A DNA stretch of 40,695 nt from positions 1 through 40,695 of IMG/VR virus record IMGVR_UViG_3300035701_000095, one strand, 5' to 3'. Source of the stretch: a virus. Below the pieces are notes generated by a model. That model saw only the letters and a list, made by a program, of their open reading frames with translations, made no database searches and was not told the DNA's origin. Both the position numbers and the translations under genes were made by a program. This document shows positions 22,702 to 32,044 of the stretch, one piece after another (the first letter of the stretch is position 1; each line of letters begins with the position of its first letter).

Positions 22702-23249
22702 TACCCGAATTGCGATCTGGGGTGGTTGATTTTCTTAAGGGTCAGGGTCTGGATGTCAAAGAGTTTGGTAGTAAAGACCTTAAGAATCGAGTTTTGAATG
22801 TCAAAAAGCCCGCGGTTAATGTGATTATAAACCGGGCGTCGGCGTCAAAAGTTACCGGTTCGATGGTTGAGACCAGATATAAATATGTAATGATTCTCAG
22901 CCTGATCATTGTGGTTGAATGGGTACCGTCTGATCCGGTTGGGGAAGCCCGGAGACGGGAAGGATCAGAAAGGATAATCGAGGCCATCGGGGACAGTCTT
23001 GTCGGGCAGAATTTCGGTTTGGCATTAGAGAATCCGTTGCTCCCGATGGGCTTTAACAATATAACGACCAGTGATTGGCAGAATGCCGGTTACATGGTTT
23101 TTCAGCAGGATTTCTGGTGCAGTTATCTTATCGCAAAGATTGATCCGGATGTCCCGTTGATTAAAAATGTTTTGCTGGAATACTTTCTGAAACCGCAGGA
23201 TCCAGCGGCAGAGCCACCTCAAGCGGAAGATTTGATTGTCGTTTCATAA
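22698..23249 (+). CDS. Mu gp37-like protein (DUF1834), tail terminator type
   Basis: 183 aa. VLNVKKPAVNVIINRASASK ... YVMILSLIIVVEWVPSDPVG fits the beta-sandwich of gp37/DUF1834; members lie between gp36 and sheath and act in tail ending and head-tail joining. The start overlaps the gp36 stop by 4 nt. The C-terminus is extended by an acidic, Pro-rich segment (PQDPAAEPPQAED). Confidence 0.78.
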   Translation: MIPELRSGVVDFLKGQGLDVKEFGSKDLKNRVLNVKKPAVNVIINRASASKVTGSMVETRYKYVMILSLIIVVEWVPSDPVGEARRREGSERIIEAIGDSLVGQNFGLALENPLLPMGFNNITTSDWQNAGYMVFQQDFWCSYLIAKIDPDVPLIKNVLLEYFLKPQDPAAEPPQAEDLIVVS

Positions 23250-23270
23250 AAGTAAACGAAGGAGACAAGC

Positions 23271-24740
23271 ATGAGTTCTCTCAACATTACAACTGACCAG
23301 ATCCCGAACACAAGGGTTCCGGGATTTTACGGCCAGGAAAATACGAATAACGCGTTGCCGGGGCTGACTCCGCTGACAGATACCCTTTGTTTGCTTGCTC
23401 AGCGGTTGTCTGGTGGTACGGTGGCCGAAAAAGTACCCACCAAGGTATTCAGCGATGCGGATGCCGCGCTGTACTTCGGTATCGGATCTATTGCTCACTT
23501 GGCGGCACGCGCTGCTTTGCTAAGCAATCCGTACATCAATTTGACCATCTGCGGCATTGACGATGCTAACGGATCGGCTCCGGCTGTTGGCTCACTGGCC
23601 ATCACGGGACCAGCGGTCACGGCGGGTCAGTTTGATCTGTGGATCGGTGATCAGCATGTGTCGATTGGAGTATCCGCTGCGGAAACAGCTCTTGATATTG
23701 CAGGGGCTCTGCAGACGGCGCTCAATTCGATCCAGCAGCTCTTACCGTTGACGTCGTCACCTTCCAGCGCGACACTCGATTTTACTGCGCGTAACGCAGG
23801 TAATCTGGGTAATCAGATTCCGATTTCGGTCAAGACGAATTCCGGCACGACATTCACGATTACGCCGATGCAGTCTGGTAGCGGGGATCCTGATGTGGGG
23901 GATTATAGCACGGTTGGAACAGTGTTGGCTGCGGTGGTTGGTGGGGCATACACGGTTTATATCAGCACTCTGCCGGATGCCTCCAATCTCGGCAAGATCA
24001 AAACCATGATCACGTATGCGTCCAACCCGGTTGAACAGATGGGTTGCATTGCAGTGCTCGGGTATACCGACATGGTCGGAAATTATGCGGCATGCGAAAC
24101 TTTAGGCGGAACAACTCTCAACAACGGCCGCATGTCACTTGCATACATTGATTATACATCAGATAATCTTGCAAAGACTGAGCCCTGGAAGATCGGTGCT
24201 GCTTATGCCGCTCAGTTGGCCAGCACACCGGATCCTGCGATTCCTTATGACGGCTTGGTGCTTGCATCGGTTGCGGCGCCTTCCGTTGTCGATCGGTTCG
24301 TGTTCACCGTCAAGGACGATTTGCTCCATAACGGTGTAGCGCCGTTGGCAGTGGTTCCCGGTGAGCAGGTTGGAATCGTTCGTGCGATCAGCACGTATAC
24401 GATCAACAGTCAATCCGTGCCTGACCCGACGTTGCTTGACATTAACACAATGCGGACTCTTGACTATGTAAGAACACAGGTCCGTACGCGCCTGACGAAT
24501 GTCTTTCAACGCTCGAAGTTGAATGCCCGGACGATGCGGCTCATGCGGTCCGAAGTTCTCGATGTTCTCACGATTCTGCAGTCCGCGGAAATCGTGCAGA
24601 ATGTGCAGAAGTATGCGGCCGGGGTTTTGGTCGAGCAGGACTTGACGGATGTCACAAGAGTTGATGTACAGATCCCGACAAATATTGTCAGCGGTCTCCA
24701 CGTTATCGGGGCCGTGTTTAATCTCATCTTAGGAGTGTAA
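23271..24740 (+). CDS. Contractile tail sheath protein (Mu gpL type)
   Basis: 489 aa. The start IPNTRVPGFYGQEN, the insertion rich in Gly/Thr/Ser around residues 90-210, LPDASNLGKIKTMITYAS and the conserved C-terminal RLTNVFQRSKLNARTMRLMR belong to the Mu gpL/sheath type. The presence of a sheath makes the virion a myovirus. GAAGGAG precedes the ATG. The tube gene follows 4 nt after its stop. Confidence 0.85.
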   Translation: MSSLNITTDQIPNTRVPGFYGQENTNNALPGLTPLTDTLCLLAQRLSGGTVAEKVPTKVFSDADAALYFGIGSIAHLAARAALLSNPYINLTICGIDDANGSAPAVGSLAITGPAVTAGQFDLWIGDQHVSIGVSAAETALDIAGALQTALNSIQQLLPLTSSPSSATLDFTARNAGNLGNQIPISVKTNSGTTFTITPMQSGSGDPDVGDYSTVGTVLAAVVGGAYTVYISTLPDASNLGKIKTMITYASNPVEQMGCIAVLGYTDMVGNYAACETLGGTTLNNGRMSLAYIDYTSDNLAKTEPWKIGAAYAAQLASTPDPAIPYDGLVLASVAAPSVVDRFVFTVKDDLLHNGVAPLAVVPGEQVGIVRAISTYTINSQSVPDPTLLDINTMRTLDYVRTQVRTRLTNVFQRSKLNARTMRLMRSEVLDVLTILQSAEIVQNVQKYAAGVLVEQDLTDVTRVDVQIPTNIVSGLHVIGAVFNLILGV

Positions 24741-24744
24741 TACC

Positions 24745-25167
24745 ATGGCACTTTACATTACCCGTGCGGCGGTATCTATCAATGGCCCCCAAGGCTCGAC
24801 GACGGTGACTGATTTCAAAGCGGTCACGGAAAAAGCTCGCACAATCCGGAAACCGGTTCACTTGATGTATAAGACTGGTGCTGCCGAGCTTACACAGAGA
24901 TACGGTGTGGAATTGGATTATGTTGTTCCCCGTGACTCTGCGGAATTCAATTTCGCGGAGGTGACCGGAGGAACACTTGTAATCGACTACACTGATCCCG
25001 AAGCCAGTGCTGTTGCACACCAAGTTACCTTTGGCGGTGTGCATTGCCACACTATTGGTGATGCGATGGTGGATGGCGAGGCCGAACTGGTCCGCAAGGT
25101 CGAATTCATTTGCGAAAGTAGAAATACGAATGACGGATCAACTCCGTCGCCTGAGCTGGGCATGTAA
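24745..25167 (+). CDS. Tail tube protein
   Basis: 140 aa, beta-rich, directly after the sheath, the Mu gpM position. TRAAVSINGPQGSTTVTDFK at the N-terminus and VRKVEFICESRN at the C-terminus fit small tube proteins. It polymerises into the inner tube. GGAG lies nine bases upstream of the ATG. The chaperone gene follows with no gap (TAA then ATG). Confidence 0.75.
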   Translation: MALYITRAAVSINGPQGSTTVTDFKAVTEKARTIRKPVHLMYKTGAAELTQRYGVELDYVVPRDSAEFNFAEVTGGTLVIDYTDPEASAVAHQVTFGGVHCHTIGDAMVDGEAELVRKVEFICESRNTNDGSTPSPELGM

Positions 25168-25683
25168 ATGAGTGATCTTCTCCAGAAATTGAAGCTGGGA
25201 ACCGATCATGTAAAGCTGCTCGATTTCCCTGGTACGCAGACGAAAGTGGCGCTGCGGGTCTTGTCACAACAGGACCTGCAACTTGCCGCTTTCGCTACGG
25301 AGCGGCTTTTCAAATCGGAGAAGATCGAATTGAACATGGCGTCGGCCAATGAATACGATCAGGAGAAGGCCACGCAGATTTTGTTTTTAGCACTGCGCGA
25401 TCCAGAACATTTGGACCAACCAGTTGCGACATCGATTACAGAATTCAGAAAGTTGCTTACCAAGGATGAGAAAGAGTTTCTGATCGATGAATACCTGACG
25501 TTCGAAAAAGATGTCAGTCCTTCACCGGAGACACTATCGGGCGATGAGTTCGATCGAGTGGTCTCTGATTTAAAAAAAAAGCCAGACTCGATTACTTCGA
25601 GCAATTTCAGTACAGCCATGCTGAAAAAGCTTATTACTACTTTGGCAAGCCAGCCTGCGCTCTTACCGCAGGACAATGGTTAG
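25168..25683 (+). CDS. Tail assembly chaperone (short form), with programmed frameshift
   Basis: 171 aa in frame 0. It lies between tube and tape measure, the position of the gpG/gpGT proteins that load on the tape measure. It is rich in charged helices (LRVLSQQDLQLAAFATERLF). It carries an A9 run at 25572-25580 where a -1 shift gives a longer product (see the 25168-25757 entry). The last 34 residues are thus replaced in the long form. Confidence 0.82.
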   Translation: MSDLLQKLKLGTDHVKLLDFPGTQTKVALRVLSQQDLQLAAFATERLFKSEKIELNMASANEYDQEKATQILFLALRDPEHLDQPVATSITEFRKLLTKDEKEFLIDEYLTFEKDVSPSPETLSGDEFDRVVSDLKKKPDSITSSNFSTAMLKKLITTLASQPALLPQDNG

Positions 25684-25757
25684 TATTGATTGAGCTCGAA
25701 GCAGCTATCCGAGACCGCGCTGAGAATCCCGATAAACAAATAATTGTGAGGACGTGA
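25168..25757 (+). CDS. Tail assembly chaperone, -1 frameshift long form (G-T like)
   Basis: The slippery heptamer A AAA AAA, reading TTA AAA AAA AAG in frame 0, lies at 25572-25578. In the -1 frame the reading stays open from there for 58 codons (starting ARLDYFEQFQYSHAEKAYYY, then FGKPACALTAGQWL...) and stops at TGA 25755-25757, which overlaps the tape-measure ATG. The long form would be about 195 aa. A frameshift joining two chaperone parts in this place is conserved across long-tailed phages; Mu itself uses a -2 shift. Confidence 0.78.
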
Positions 25758-27277
25758 TGGCCGAGCGTGAATATCAGCTGAATCTGAAATTGCTTACTGA
25801 GAACTTCAATCGAGGTATCATTCAGGCTGAATCACGTATTCGTGCTTTTACGAATAACGCGAAACGGGATTTTAATGCGCTCGGTAGAACTACAAAAACT
25901 CTGGTATCCGGGAAATGGTCAATGTTCGGTGGGGTAATTGCCGGCGCTGCTATTTATGAAACGATTAAGAAAGTCGGAGAATTTGACGATAAAGTGCGTC
26001 GGCTTGCCATTGATAGTGGGATGACTACAGCAGAGATGTTGGCCATGAAACAGCAGATCCTTGAGACCGGTATGCGTACTGGAGTGGCAACTGATGATCT
26101 CACATCCATGTCGTCTGCAGCATATAAGACCAGTAAAAACATCGGATTTGTCAAAGATGAGTTGGGATTCATGGCCAAAATTGCACAGGCCAGTGGAGCA
26201 TCTGGAGATGTCGTAGGTGCGGCCTTGGGTGAAATGCAGAGGGAATCAGGTCTTACAGGTAAAGCTTTCGAAGATATGGTCACTAAATTAGGGGCATTTG
26301 GGGCTACAAAAGGCGCTCGAATGAGCTTGGCGCAGTTTCTTCCGCATGCAGGGAGTCTTTTACAGTATGCAAAACTTCTTGCGAAAACAGGGGCTATAAA
26401 GGATATCGGTCGGGTAATGATCGAAGGAGAATTTACAGGTGCGCCGGCTGCGGTGGAAAAAGCGTATCGGACCATGTATGGCAAGGGTAAAAATTTAAAG
26501 TTGATGCATATGCTCGGGCTTAAACAAGGTGCGACTCTGGTTGACGCAGTTCAAGCTGTTTTCAAAAAGATCAAACCGGAAAAACAACAGGCGGCTTTCG
26601 CGATGTTGTTTGGTGCAAAATCGTATGCGGGTCTTGAGCCAATAATCACCAGTGTAAAAGAGCTCGCAGAAGCAGAAAAAGAAGCGGCGGGTATTGATTT
26701 CCTGGGCCGGGCGAACGAGCAATCCAAGTCTTTTTCTGCATCTATGAACCGACTTTCCGCAGCATTCATGACTATTGCAGATACTTCTTTGGCCCCTATT
26801 ATGGATGAATTATCCAAGAGCATAGCAAAAATAGATCCCGAAGCTATAAAAGCGTTTGCACAGGTTTTAGGAACTCTTGCTATTGCTGCTGTAAAAACTG
26901 CCGAAGCGATCGGGACTTTGGTGGGCTCTTTTACAAGTTATTTCGCATTAGAAGATGAAAAAAAAGCTCGAGAAGCTGCCGCAAAGACCGCGGAGATTGG
27001 TGGAAGAGGAAGTGTGATAGCACGAGCAACTGCATTAAAAAGGATGGGTAAAACGCAAGCAGCCGCAAGGGTGTTTGAAGTGGCATCAAAAACAGAGGCG
27101 GGAGAAGGACATCTCGCGTCAGCTGCCCAATTGCACAAGTTATCAGTAGCAACTGCCGCTATGCCTGAAACGCATGTCGTAGTTAATAATTATATCGACG
27201 GTAAAAAAATACCATCGGAAAAAACAGTAACCCATACAAAACGCGGTCCTCAAGGTAAAGTGACGCAACCAAAATGA
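25757..27277 (+). CDS. Tail tape measure protein
   Basis: 506 aa from the ATG at 25757, preceded by GAGG; a GTG one codon earlier is in frame. It is helical, with charged N-terminal helices (ESRIRAFTNNAKRDFNAL), two hydrophobic stretches (MFGGVIAGAAIY, about 57-68; FAQVLGTLAIAAVKTAEAIGT, quoted in part, near 370-390) and Ala/Lys-rich helices between. It sets tail length; at roughly 0.15 nm per residue the tail would be short, about 75 nm. Position after the chaperone is diagnostic. Confidence 0.85.
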   Translation: MAEREYQLNLKLLTENFNRGIIQAESRIRAFTNNAKRDFNALGRTTKTLVSGKWSMFGGVIAGAAIYETIKKVGEFDDKVRRLAIDSGMTTAEMLAMKQQILETGMRTGVATDDLTSMSSAAYKTSKNIGFVKDELGFMAKIAQASGASGDVVGAALGEMQRESGLTGKAFEDMVTKLGAFGATKGARMSLAQFLPHAGSLLQYAKLLAKTGAIKDIGRVMIEGEFTGAPAAVEKAYRTMYGKGKNLKLMHMLGLKQGATLVDAVQAVFKKIKPEKQQAAFAMLFGAKSYAGLEPIITSVKELAEAEKEAAGIDFLGRANEQSKSFSASMNRLSAAFMTIADTSLAPIMDELSKSIAKIDPEAIKAFAQVLGTLAIAAVKTAEAIGTLVGSFTSYFALEDEKKAREAAAKTAEIGGRGSVIARATALKRMGKTQAAARVFEVASKTEAGEGHLASAAQLHKLSVATAAMPETHVVVNNYIDGKKIPSEKTVTHTKRGPQGKVTQPK

Positions 27278-28599
27278 AATTATTCACCGCACGGCTTGAC
27301 GATTACTTTTTGAACATCCTTGATATCTCGGATACCGAGTCGATGTCTATTGCCGTCCATGAATTTGTTCAGACCGATGGTGCAATCCTCGATCAGCAAG
27401 GCCGGCATGCCCGGGAAGTTAAGTTCCGCGCATTTTTCTTTGCTCATGCCGTAAGACTCGGCGGGCAATATATCGATCCTACATACGGAAATCATTTCTC
27501 TTTTGTTGAGGGCATGTCGGATTCTTCGACATCCCATATACTTGTGCATCCTAAATATGGTCAGATCAGTGGTTATGTCCGATCGATGACCATTACCCAT
27601 GACGACACGCAGGACTATGTTGCCATTGATATTGATTTTGTTGAGAAAGATATTCAGACTTCCGGGTATATTGCCGATCAGAATGCCGTTGACCGGGCGA
27701 TGAATATTCAACAGGCGGATCTGCTGGATGCCCAACTTACCGCCATGAATAATGATTTGAACAGCATGGGCATGGGATCTATTCTTGGAAAGACAATCAA
27801 TGCGACTCAATCGCTTGTTGATCAGTTTAACACGGCCACCGCGGGCGTGCGCGATTTTCTCAAGAGCACGGATTCCTTTCTTAATCAAGTGGACCAGTTG
27901 GCGCACTTGGTCACGGAGCCTTTTACCACGGTAACCGGGGCTGTCGCTTTTGTCAATGATGTGCCTTCTCGTTTTATCGGGTCCATTAATTCTGCTTGCA
28001 ACCGGGTCATTGGGTCTTTTGTTGCTTTATCGAATAGCCCTGCAACCATGATGAACAACATTACAGTTAGTCTTTCCGGGTTTGTGTCCATCATCACAGG
28101 CGTCAATGCTTCTTTTTTCAAGACAAAATTTCTAACGCTTTGCGCGGGGTCCGTGGCATGGCAGACCGGACAGACATTTCAAGCTGACCAAAATAAGCGG
28201 GCGGTTCTTGCCATGCAGGAGACGAAGCCGACATTCGATCGCAAAGGCAACCGGATTGCCGCGATACAACCGATCGACGTGATGTCCGTGCAGGAGATTG
28301 AGGCCGTGCTTTATAATACCCGGCAATTAATACAGCAGGCCATCATCGCCAACCGGGAAATTCTCGGCGAAGATTCGCCGCAATTGAAACAGATGGCGGC
28401 AACGCTGGTCCAATTTACCAACAGTATCAAACTGATTTCGTTGAATCAGAAAACAGTTACGGTCAATAACATGCCGTTGCACGTTCTCCTGCAGCAGCTG
28501 GGGCTGTCGTATAACGCTGGTGACAGGATTTTAAAATTGAATCCACAGATCAGGTGCCCGAATTTCGTGGAGGGCGATGTGAGGGTGTATGTCTCTTGA
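27274..28599 (+). CDS. Mu gpN-like DNA circularisation / tail protein
   Basis: 441 aa. The N-terminal third fits the family: VHEFVQTDGAILDQQGRHAR, then FRAFFFAHAVRLGGQYIDPT and HILVHPKYGQISGYVRSMTI, where LVHP-x-x-G is the family core. Mu gpN is a tail/baseplate protein once named for DNA circularisation. It overlaps the tape measure stop by 4 nt. The remaining two thirds are helical with no motif I recognise. Confidence 0.82.
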   Translation: MKLFTARLDDYFLNILDISDTESMSIAVHEFVQTDGAILDQQGRHAREVKFRAFFFAHAVRLGGQYIDPTYGNHFSFVEGMSDSSTSHILVHPKYGQISGYVRSMTITHDDTQDYVAIDIDFVEKDIQTSGYIADQNAVDRAMNIQQADLLDAQLTAMNNDLNSMGMGSILGKTINATQSLVDQFNTATAGVRDFLKSTDSFLNQVDQLAHLVTEPFTTVTGAVAFVNDVPSRFIGSINSACNRVIGSFVALSNSPATMMNNITVSLSGFVSIITGVNASFFKTKFLTLCAGSVAWQTGQTFQADQNKRAVLAMQETKPTFDRKGNRIAAIQPIDVMSVQEIEAVLYNTRQLIQQAIIANREILGEDSPQLKQMAATLVQFTNSIKLISLNQKTVTVNNMPLHVLLQQLGLSYNAGDRILKLNPQIRCPNFVEGDVRVYVS

Positions 28600-29899
28600 C
28601 AAATTCACATTGCTCCTGGATAATATGCCGGTTAATGTCTCCAGTTACGACATCAACTATGACATGTTTCAGGGTGCGGGACAGTTCAGTGCGGACGTCG
28701 ATCATACTAAAATGATTGATATCACGCGGAAAGCTATTTCATTTGAGATTCGGATCGATGATATGCCGATGATGATTGGGTTTTTGGAGAAGGTCGGCCG
28801 GTCGTACAGCAAGGGACAATTATCCCAAACCGTCTCGGGCAGGGACATGATGCAGGTGCTCATTGACAATTATATCATGCAGCCACAGGTTTATCCAGGT
28901 AAACCAGAAAAAGTAAATTCTTTGCAAGAATTATTCGGCGATAGTTCAGCACAAAAAGCCATATCGATTACGGATTTGATAAATAATATCTGGTTGTCGT
29001 CGAAGACGATAAAAGGGACGGCGAGTGTCGATTTAGGGGGGAAAATAGGGGTGGTAGAAGCGGTGGAAGCTCTGAATCTTCCGGCTATCGATTTCCCGAA
29101 TTATGCTTCTAATGCCGCGGATCACAAATTGTTTGAGATAAAAAGGATCCGGACTGGCCATGGTCAGACGATGTTTGAATTCATGTCTCATTTGTTAAAC
29201 GGTCTTGGTCTTTATATGTATAATGTGCCGGGGACCAATAAGATCCTGATTCACGCGATACAGGCATCGGCGCCGGTAATTTCATATGATCGAGCATGTA
29301 TCAAGATCGATGATAAGCCATATGCTATCTCGAATGTTGCTGGCAGTCCGGGGAATAATGTCATTTCAGGTAAAATCGATATGGATTGCACTGAATATTA
29401 TAAATTCCTTCGGTTTGTTGGACAGTGTCAAAGCGAGGATGTGCTGGAGAGTGATTCCGGTCCCAGCTATCTGATTGTAGAACGAATTGAAAGTGGGGAT
29501 GTGTTTAAGGGATACACCGGAACAAAAAAATTCAAATGCACGACATTAAATTTGCTCGATAATAATGTGTGGCTCAAAGAACAAGATCGATTGATTAATA
29601 ATGAATTTATGCAACAAAACAAACGACTTTATGGGTTCCAATATACTCTTTCAGGGCATTCGCCGGACGGTCATACACCGTATTTTTTTAACCATGCCGC
29701 CGTGGTCAGCGATGATTATATGCATATGAACAACCAGACTTTGTTAACGCATGCCGTACAGTTCAAAGGCTCGAAAAGTGAGGGACAAACCACCGTATTA
29801 TCCTTATATAGTCCCTCGGAGATACCAAAAATGATTTCGTATTCGGATATTCCATTTTCTTTGGATAAATTTTTCGTACCGGTGCCTGAATGGAAATGA
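28589..29899 (+). CDS. Mu gpP-like baseplate hub protein
   Basis: 436 aa. Order after gpN and before the gp45 spike, and the segments FQGAGQFSADVD, LSQTVSGRDMMQVLIDN and GHGQTMFEFMSHLLNGLGLY fit the Mu gpP (gp44) hub, which joins tube and spike. The start overlaps the gpN end by 11 nt; GAGG is upstream. No lysozyme-type insertion is seen. Confidence 0.82.
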   Translation: MSLDKFTLLLDNMPVNVSSYDINYDMFQGAGQFSADVDHTKMIDITRKAISFEIRIDDMPMMIGFLEKVGRSYSKGQLSQTVSGRDMMQVLIDNYIMQPQVYPGKPEKVNSLQELFGDSSAQKAISITDLINNIWLSSKTIKGTASVDLGGKIGVVEAVEALNLPAIDFPNYASNAADHKLFEIKRIRTGHGQTMFEFMSHLLNGLGLYMYNVPGTNKILIHAIQASAPVISYDRACIKIDDKPYAISNVAGSPGNNVISGKIDMDCTEYYKFLRFVGQCQSEDVLESDSGPSYLIVERIESGDVFKGYTGTKKFKCTTLNLLDNNVWLKEQDRLINNEFMQQNKRLYGFQYTLSGHSPDGHTPYFFNHAAVVSDDYMHMNNQTLLTHAVQFKGSKSEGQTTVLSLYSPSEIPKMISYSDIPFSLDKFFVPVPEWK

Positions 29900-30528
29900 T
29901 TAGAGCAAAATTGAATACTATTACCAATGCTACGGGCACTTTTATGCAGCATAACAGTACGGGCCGGCCCGGAGAAGGTATAAGTGGCGTGATTATGCAG
30001 CATTACGGATTCCGATCCATTCCGCCGGCAGGGACGGATTTAGTGAATCTTCAGGACGATAACAATAATTATAGCGTGGCCGAAAATTATAAGAACGCGA
30101 ATTACGGTGGCATGGAGTCCGGTGACGTACTGTTGTATACAGCAGGCCAAAGTGTCCGGGTGAAATTGGATTCTGCAAACGGCGAAATCGAAATCACGGC
30201 AACAACGAAGACCAATGGACGGCAATTGTCAATAGTAATGATTGATCAAGGAATTACGGTGGCGACCCCGTATTGCTCGGTCACGCTTGACGAAACGAAT
30301 AGACAGGTAAATATACAGCACGGAAATTTTACGGTGGATGACCAGTCGGCGATACCCGGTACTCTGGCGCCCGTTGCGACTAAAGCTCTGGTGGATGCAT
30401 TGGAAATATTTATGACCGCGTGTGTCGCGGCAACCGATCCACACGTTGCGGAGATAAAAACCGCGGCAACCACGTTTATGGGCAATGTATTGACAACATA
30501 TACAACGCAGACTTTGAAGGCAAAATGA
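29890..30528 (+). CDS. Mu gp45-like baseplate spike protein
   Basis: 212 aa. Family pattern: MQHYGFRSIPPAGTDLVNLQ at about 37-56, then GGMESGDVLLYTAGQSVRVK, the OB-fold of gp45/gpV, followed by a beta-helix-like Thr/Asn-rich part and a C-terminal helix. Homotrimers form the membrane-piercing tip. An ATG at 29896, overlapping the gpP stop as ATGA, is an equally good start. I do not see a His-x-His metal site near the end, unlike the Mu spike apex. Confidence 0.8.
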   Translation: MEMIRAKLNTITNATGTFMQHNSTGRPGEGISGVIMQHYGFRSIPPAGTDLVNLQDDNNNYSVAENYKNANYGGMESGDVLLYTAGQSVRVKLDSANGEIEITATTKTNGRQLSIVMIDQGITVATPYCSVTLDETNRQVNIQHGNFTVDDQSAIPGTLAPVATKALVDALEIFMTACVAATDPHVAEIKTAATTFMGNVLTTYTTQTLKAK

Positions 30529-30905
30529 AATTTGCGATAACACAAGATCCTGAAACAGGGCTCGGCATGATGCAGCTTTCCGCGTCTACCGACATTCGCA
30601 CGGACATATACATGACGCTGAATACGCCGTACGGATCCTTTTTTCAGAATCGGGATTTCGGATTAAAAGGCATCACCAAGATTTCCGTGAGTAATATTCT
30701 CATTTTGAAGCAGAACATTGAGTCAGCATTAAAATGGATGGTTTTGACCGGGATCGCGACGAAAATCGATGTGATCGTCGAACCGGATTTGACGGATATC
30801 AATCGGCTCGATATCAAGGTCACGGCCACGCAGGCCAACGGATTTGTGGTGACCTATCAGCAATATTATGCGGTTGGCGGACCCAGTAAAGCAATAACAG
30901 TATAA
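30525..30905 (+). CDS. Mu gp46-like baseplate wedge protein (gp25/W type)
   Basis: 126 aa from the ATG at 30525 (an upstream in-frame ATG lies within gp45). TLNTPYGSFFQNRDFGLKGI fits gp46 family proteins, and the C-terminal LDIKVTATQANGFVVTYQQY is typical of this wedge type. It would join the hub to the wedge (gp47). It overlaps gp45 as ATGA. Confidence 0.82.
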   Translation: MKFAITQDPETGLGMMQLSASTDIRTDIYMTLNTPYGSFFQNRDFGLKGITKISVSNILILKQNIESALKWMVLTGIATKIDVIVEPDLTDINRLDIKVTATQANGFVVTYQQYYAVGGPSKAITV

Positions 30906-30916
30906 GGATAAAAATT

Positions 30917-32035
30917 ATGGCTTCTGAATTTCTGGTTGAATTTGATGATTTGATGGAACAAATATTGCTCGATTACAAAAATCTCGATCCATCTCCAGAT
31001 GTCAATGAGGGCTCCATCGTTTACATCAAAGCGGCATGTCTTGCCTCGATGTTGTGGGGCCTATATAGATTTCAGGATTACATTGCTAAACAAGAATTCC
31101 CGGATACGGCTGACACGGATAACTTGAACCATTGGGGCGCCATATACGGTATCGCCCGGAATTCCGGTGAAGCCGATAGCGCGTATGCCGCCCGGATCCT
31201 GCAATACCTGCAGTCTCCGCCCGCGGGTGGAACGGCCCTTGACTATAAAAACTGGTCTCTGTCGGTCACGACAACCATCAACGCGCAGGAAAATTTTCTG
31301 CCTGCTGCGGTTAATATCGGCACCAATCAGATCACGACCGCGGCTGAATGGGTGCAGGACAGCGCGACATTTCCGAACATCGTGACTTTCGCGACAAACG
31401 GAACGCTGCCGTCCGGACTTTCGGCTGGTACGCAATATTATGTCAATAATGTCGATGCCACGCATATTACGGTATCGACAACGCGGGGCGGATTGGCAAT
31501 ATCACTTCTTACGCAAGGGACAGGAACGCATACCATCGTGCCGGATACAACAGTCCTCTATCATGCGGAGTCGGTAAATGTGGTCACACCGCCTGCGGTG
31601 CTGCCCGGCACGGTGACTATTGTTGTTGCTCCGAACCGGACCGATGACAGTCTGGGATCCGCGGACGTAGCTACATTTTTGACGTCAGCCGGCATGACGA
31701 CATTGCTCAATGCGATTTACGCGTATATCGAAACAGTGCGGCCGGTGACGGCAGCTTCCACCTCCGTCGTTGCCACAAGCGGTTATTCTACTGCCATTGA
31801 TATAACCGTGACGCCGGCCACGCTTACCACAACGCAATTGTCAACCATGGTTTCGGATATCGCGGCGTTCATGAGCACGCTGGTGCCCGGACAGGTATTG
31901 TTTCATTCAAAATTGGAAGCAATTTGCGTAAACGACGGGGCCGAATCGGCTAATGTTACGACGCCGTCGGCAGATATTTATCCAACACAATTTCAGGTGG
32001 TCCTGCTGTCCGGGACACCGACTGTACACATTTAA
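30917..32035 (+). CDS. Baseplate J-like wedge protein (Mu gp47)
   Basis: 372 aa. Features of the J family: an N-terminal NEGSIVYIKAACLASMLWGL, TADTDNLNHWGAIYGIARNS, EADSAYAARILQYLQSPPAG near 80-110, and the C-terminal GQVLFHSKLEAICVNDGAES. In the middle (about 138-215) is an inserted Thr/Gly-rich beta segment with TLPSGLSAGTQYYVNNV, a repeat type seen in many phage tail proteins. AAGGA lies upstream. The gene after it should be gp48, but here it is a fibre gene. Confidence 0.85.
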   Translation: MASEFLVEFDDLMEQILLDYKNLDPSPDVNEGSIVYIKAACLASMLWGLYRFQDYIAKQEFPDTADTDNLNHWGAIYGIARNSGEADSAYAARILQYLQSPPAGGTALDYKNWSLSVTTTINAQENFLPAAVNIGTNQITTAAEWVQDSATFPNIVTFATNGTLPSGLSAGTQYYVNNVDATHITVSTTRGGLAISLLTQGTGTHTIVPDTTVLYHAESVNVVTPPAVLPGTVTIVVAPNRTDDSLGSADVATFLTSAGMTTLLNAIYAYIETVRPVTAASTSVVATSGYSTAIDITVTPATLTTTQLSTMVSDIAAFMSTLVPGQVLFHSKLEAICVNDGAESANVTTPSADIYPTQFQVVLLSGTPTVHI

Positions 32036-32044
32036 GGAGTCAGT

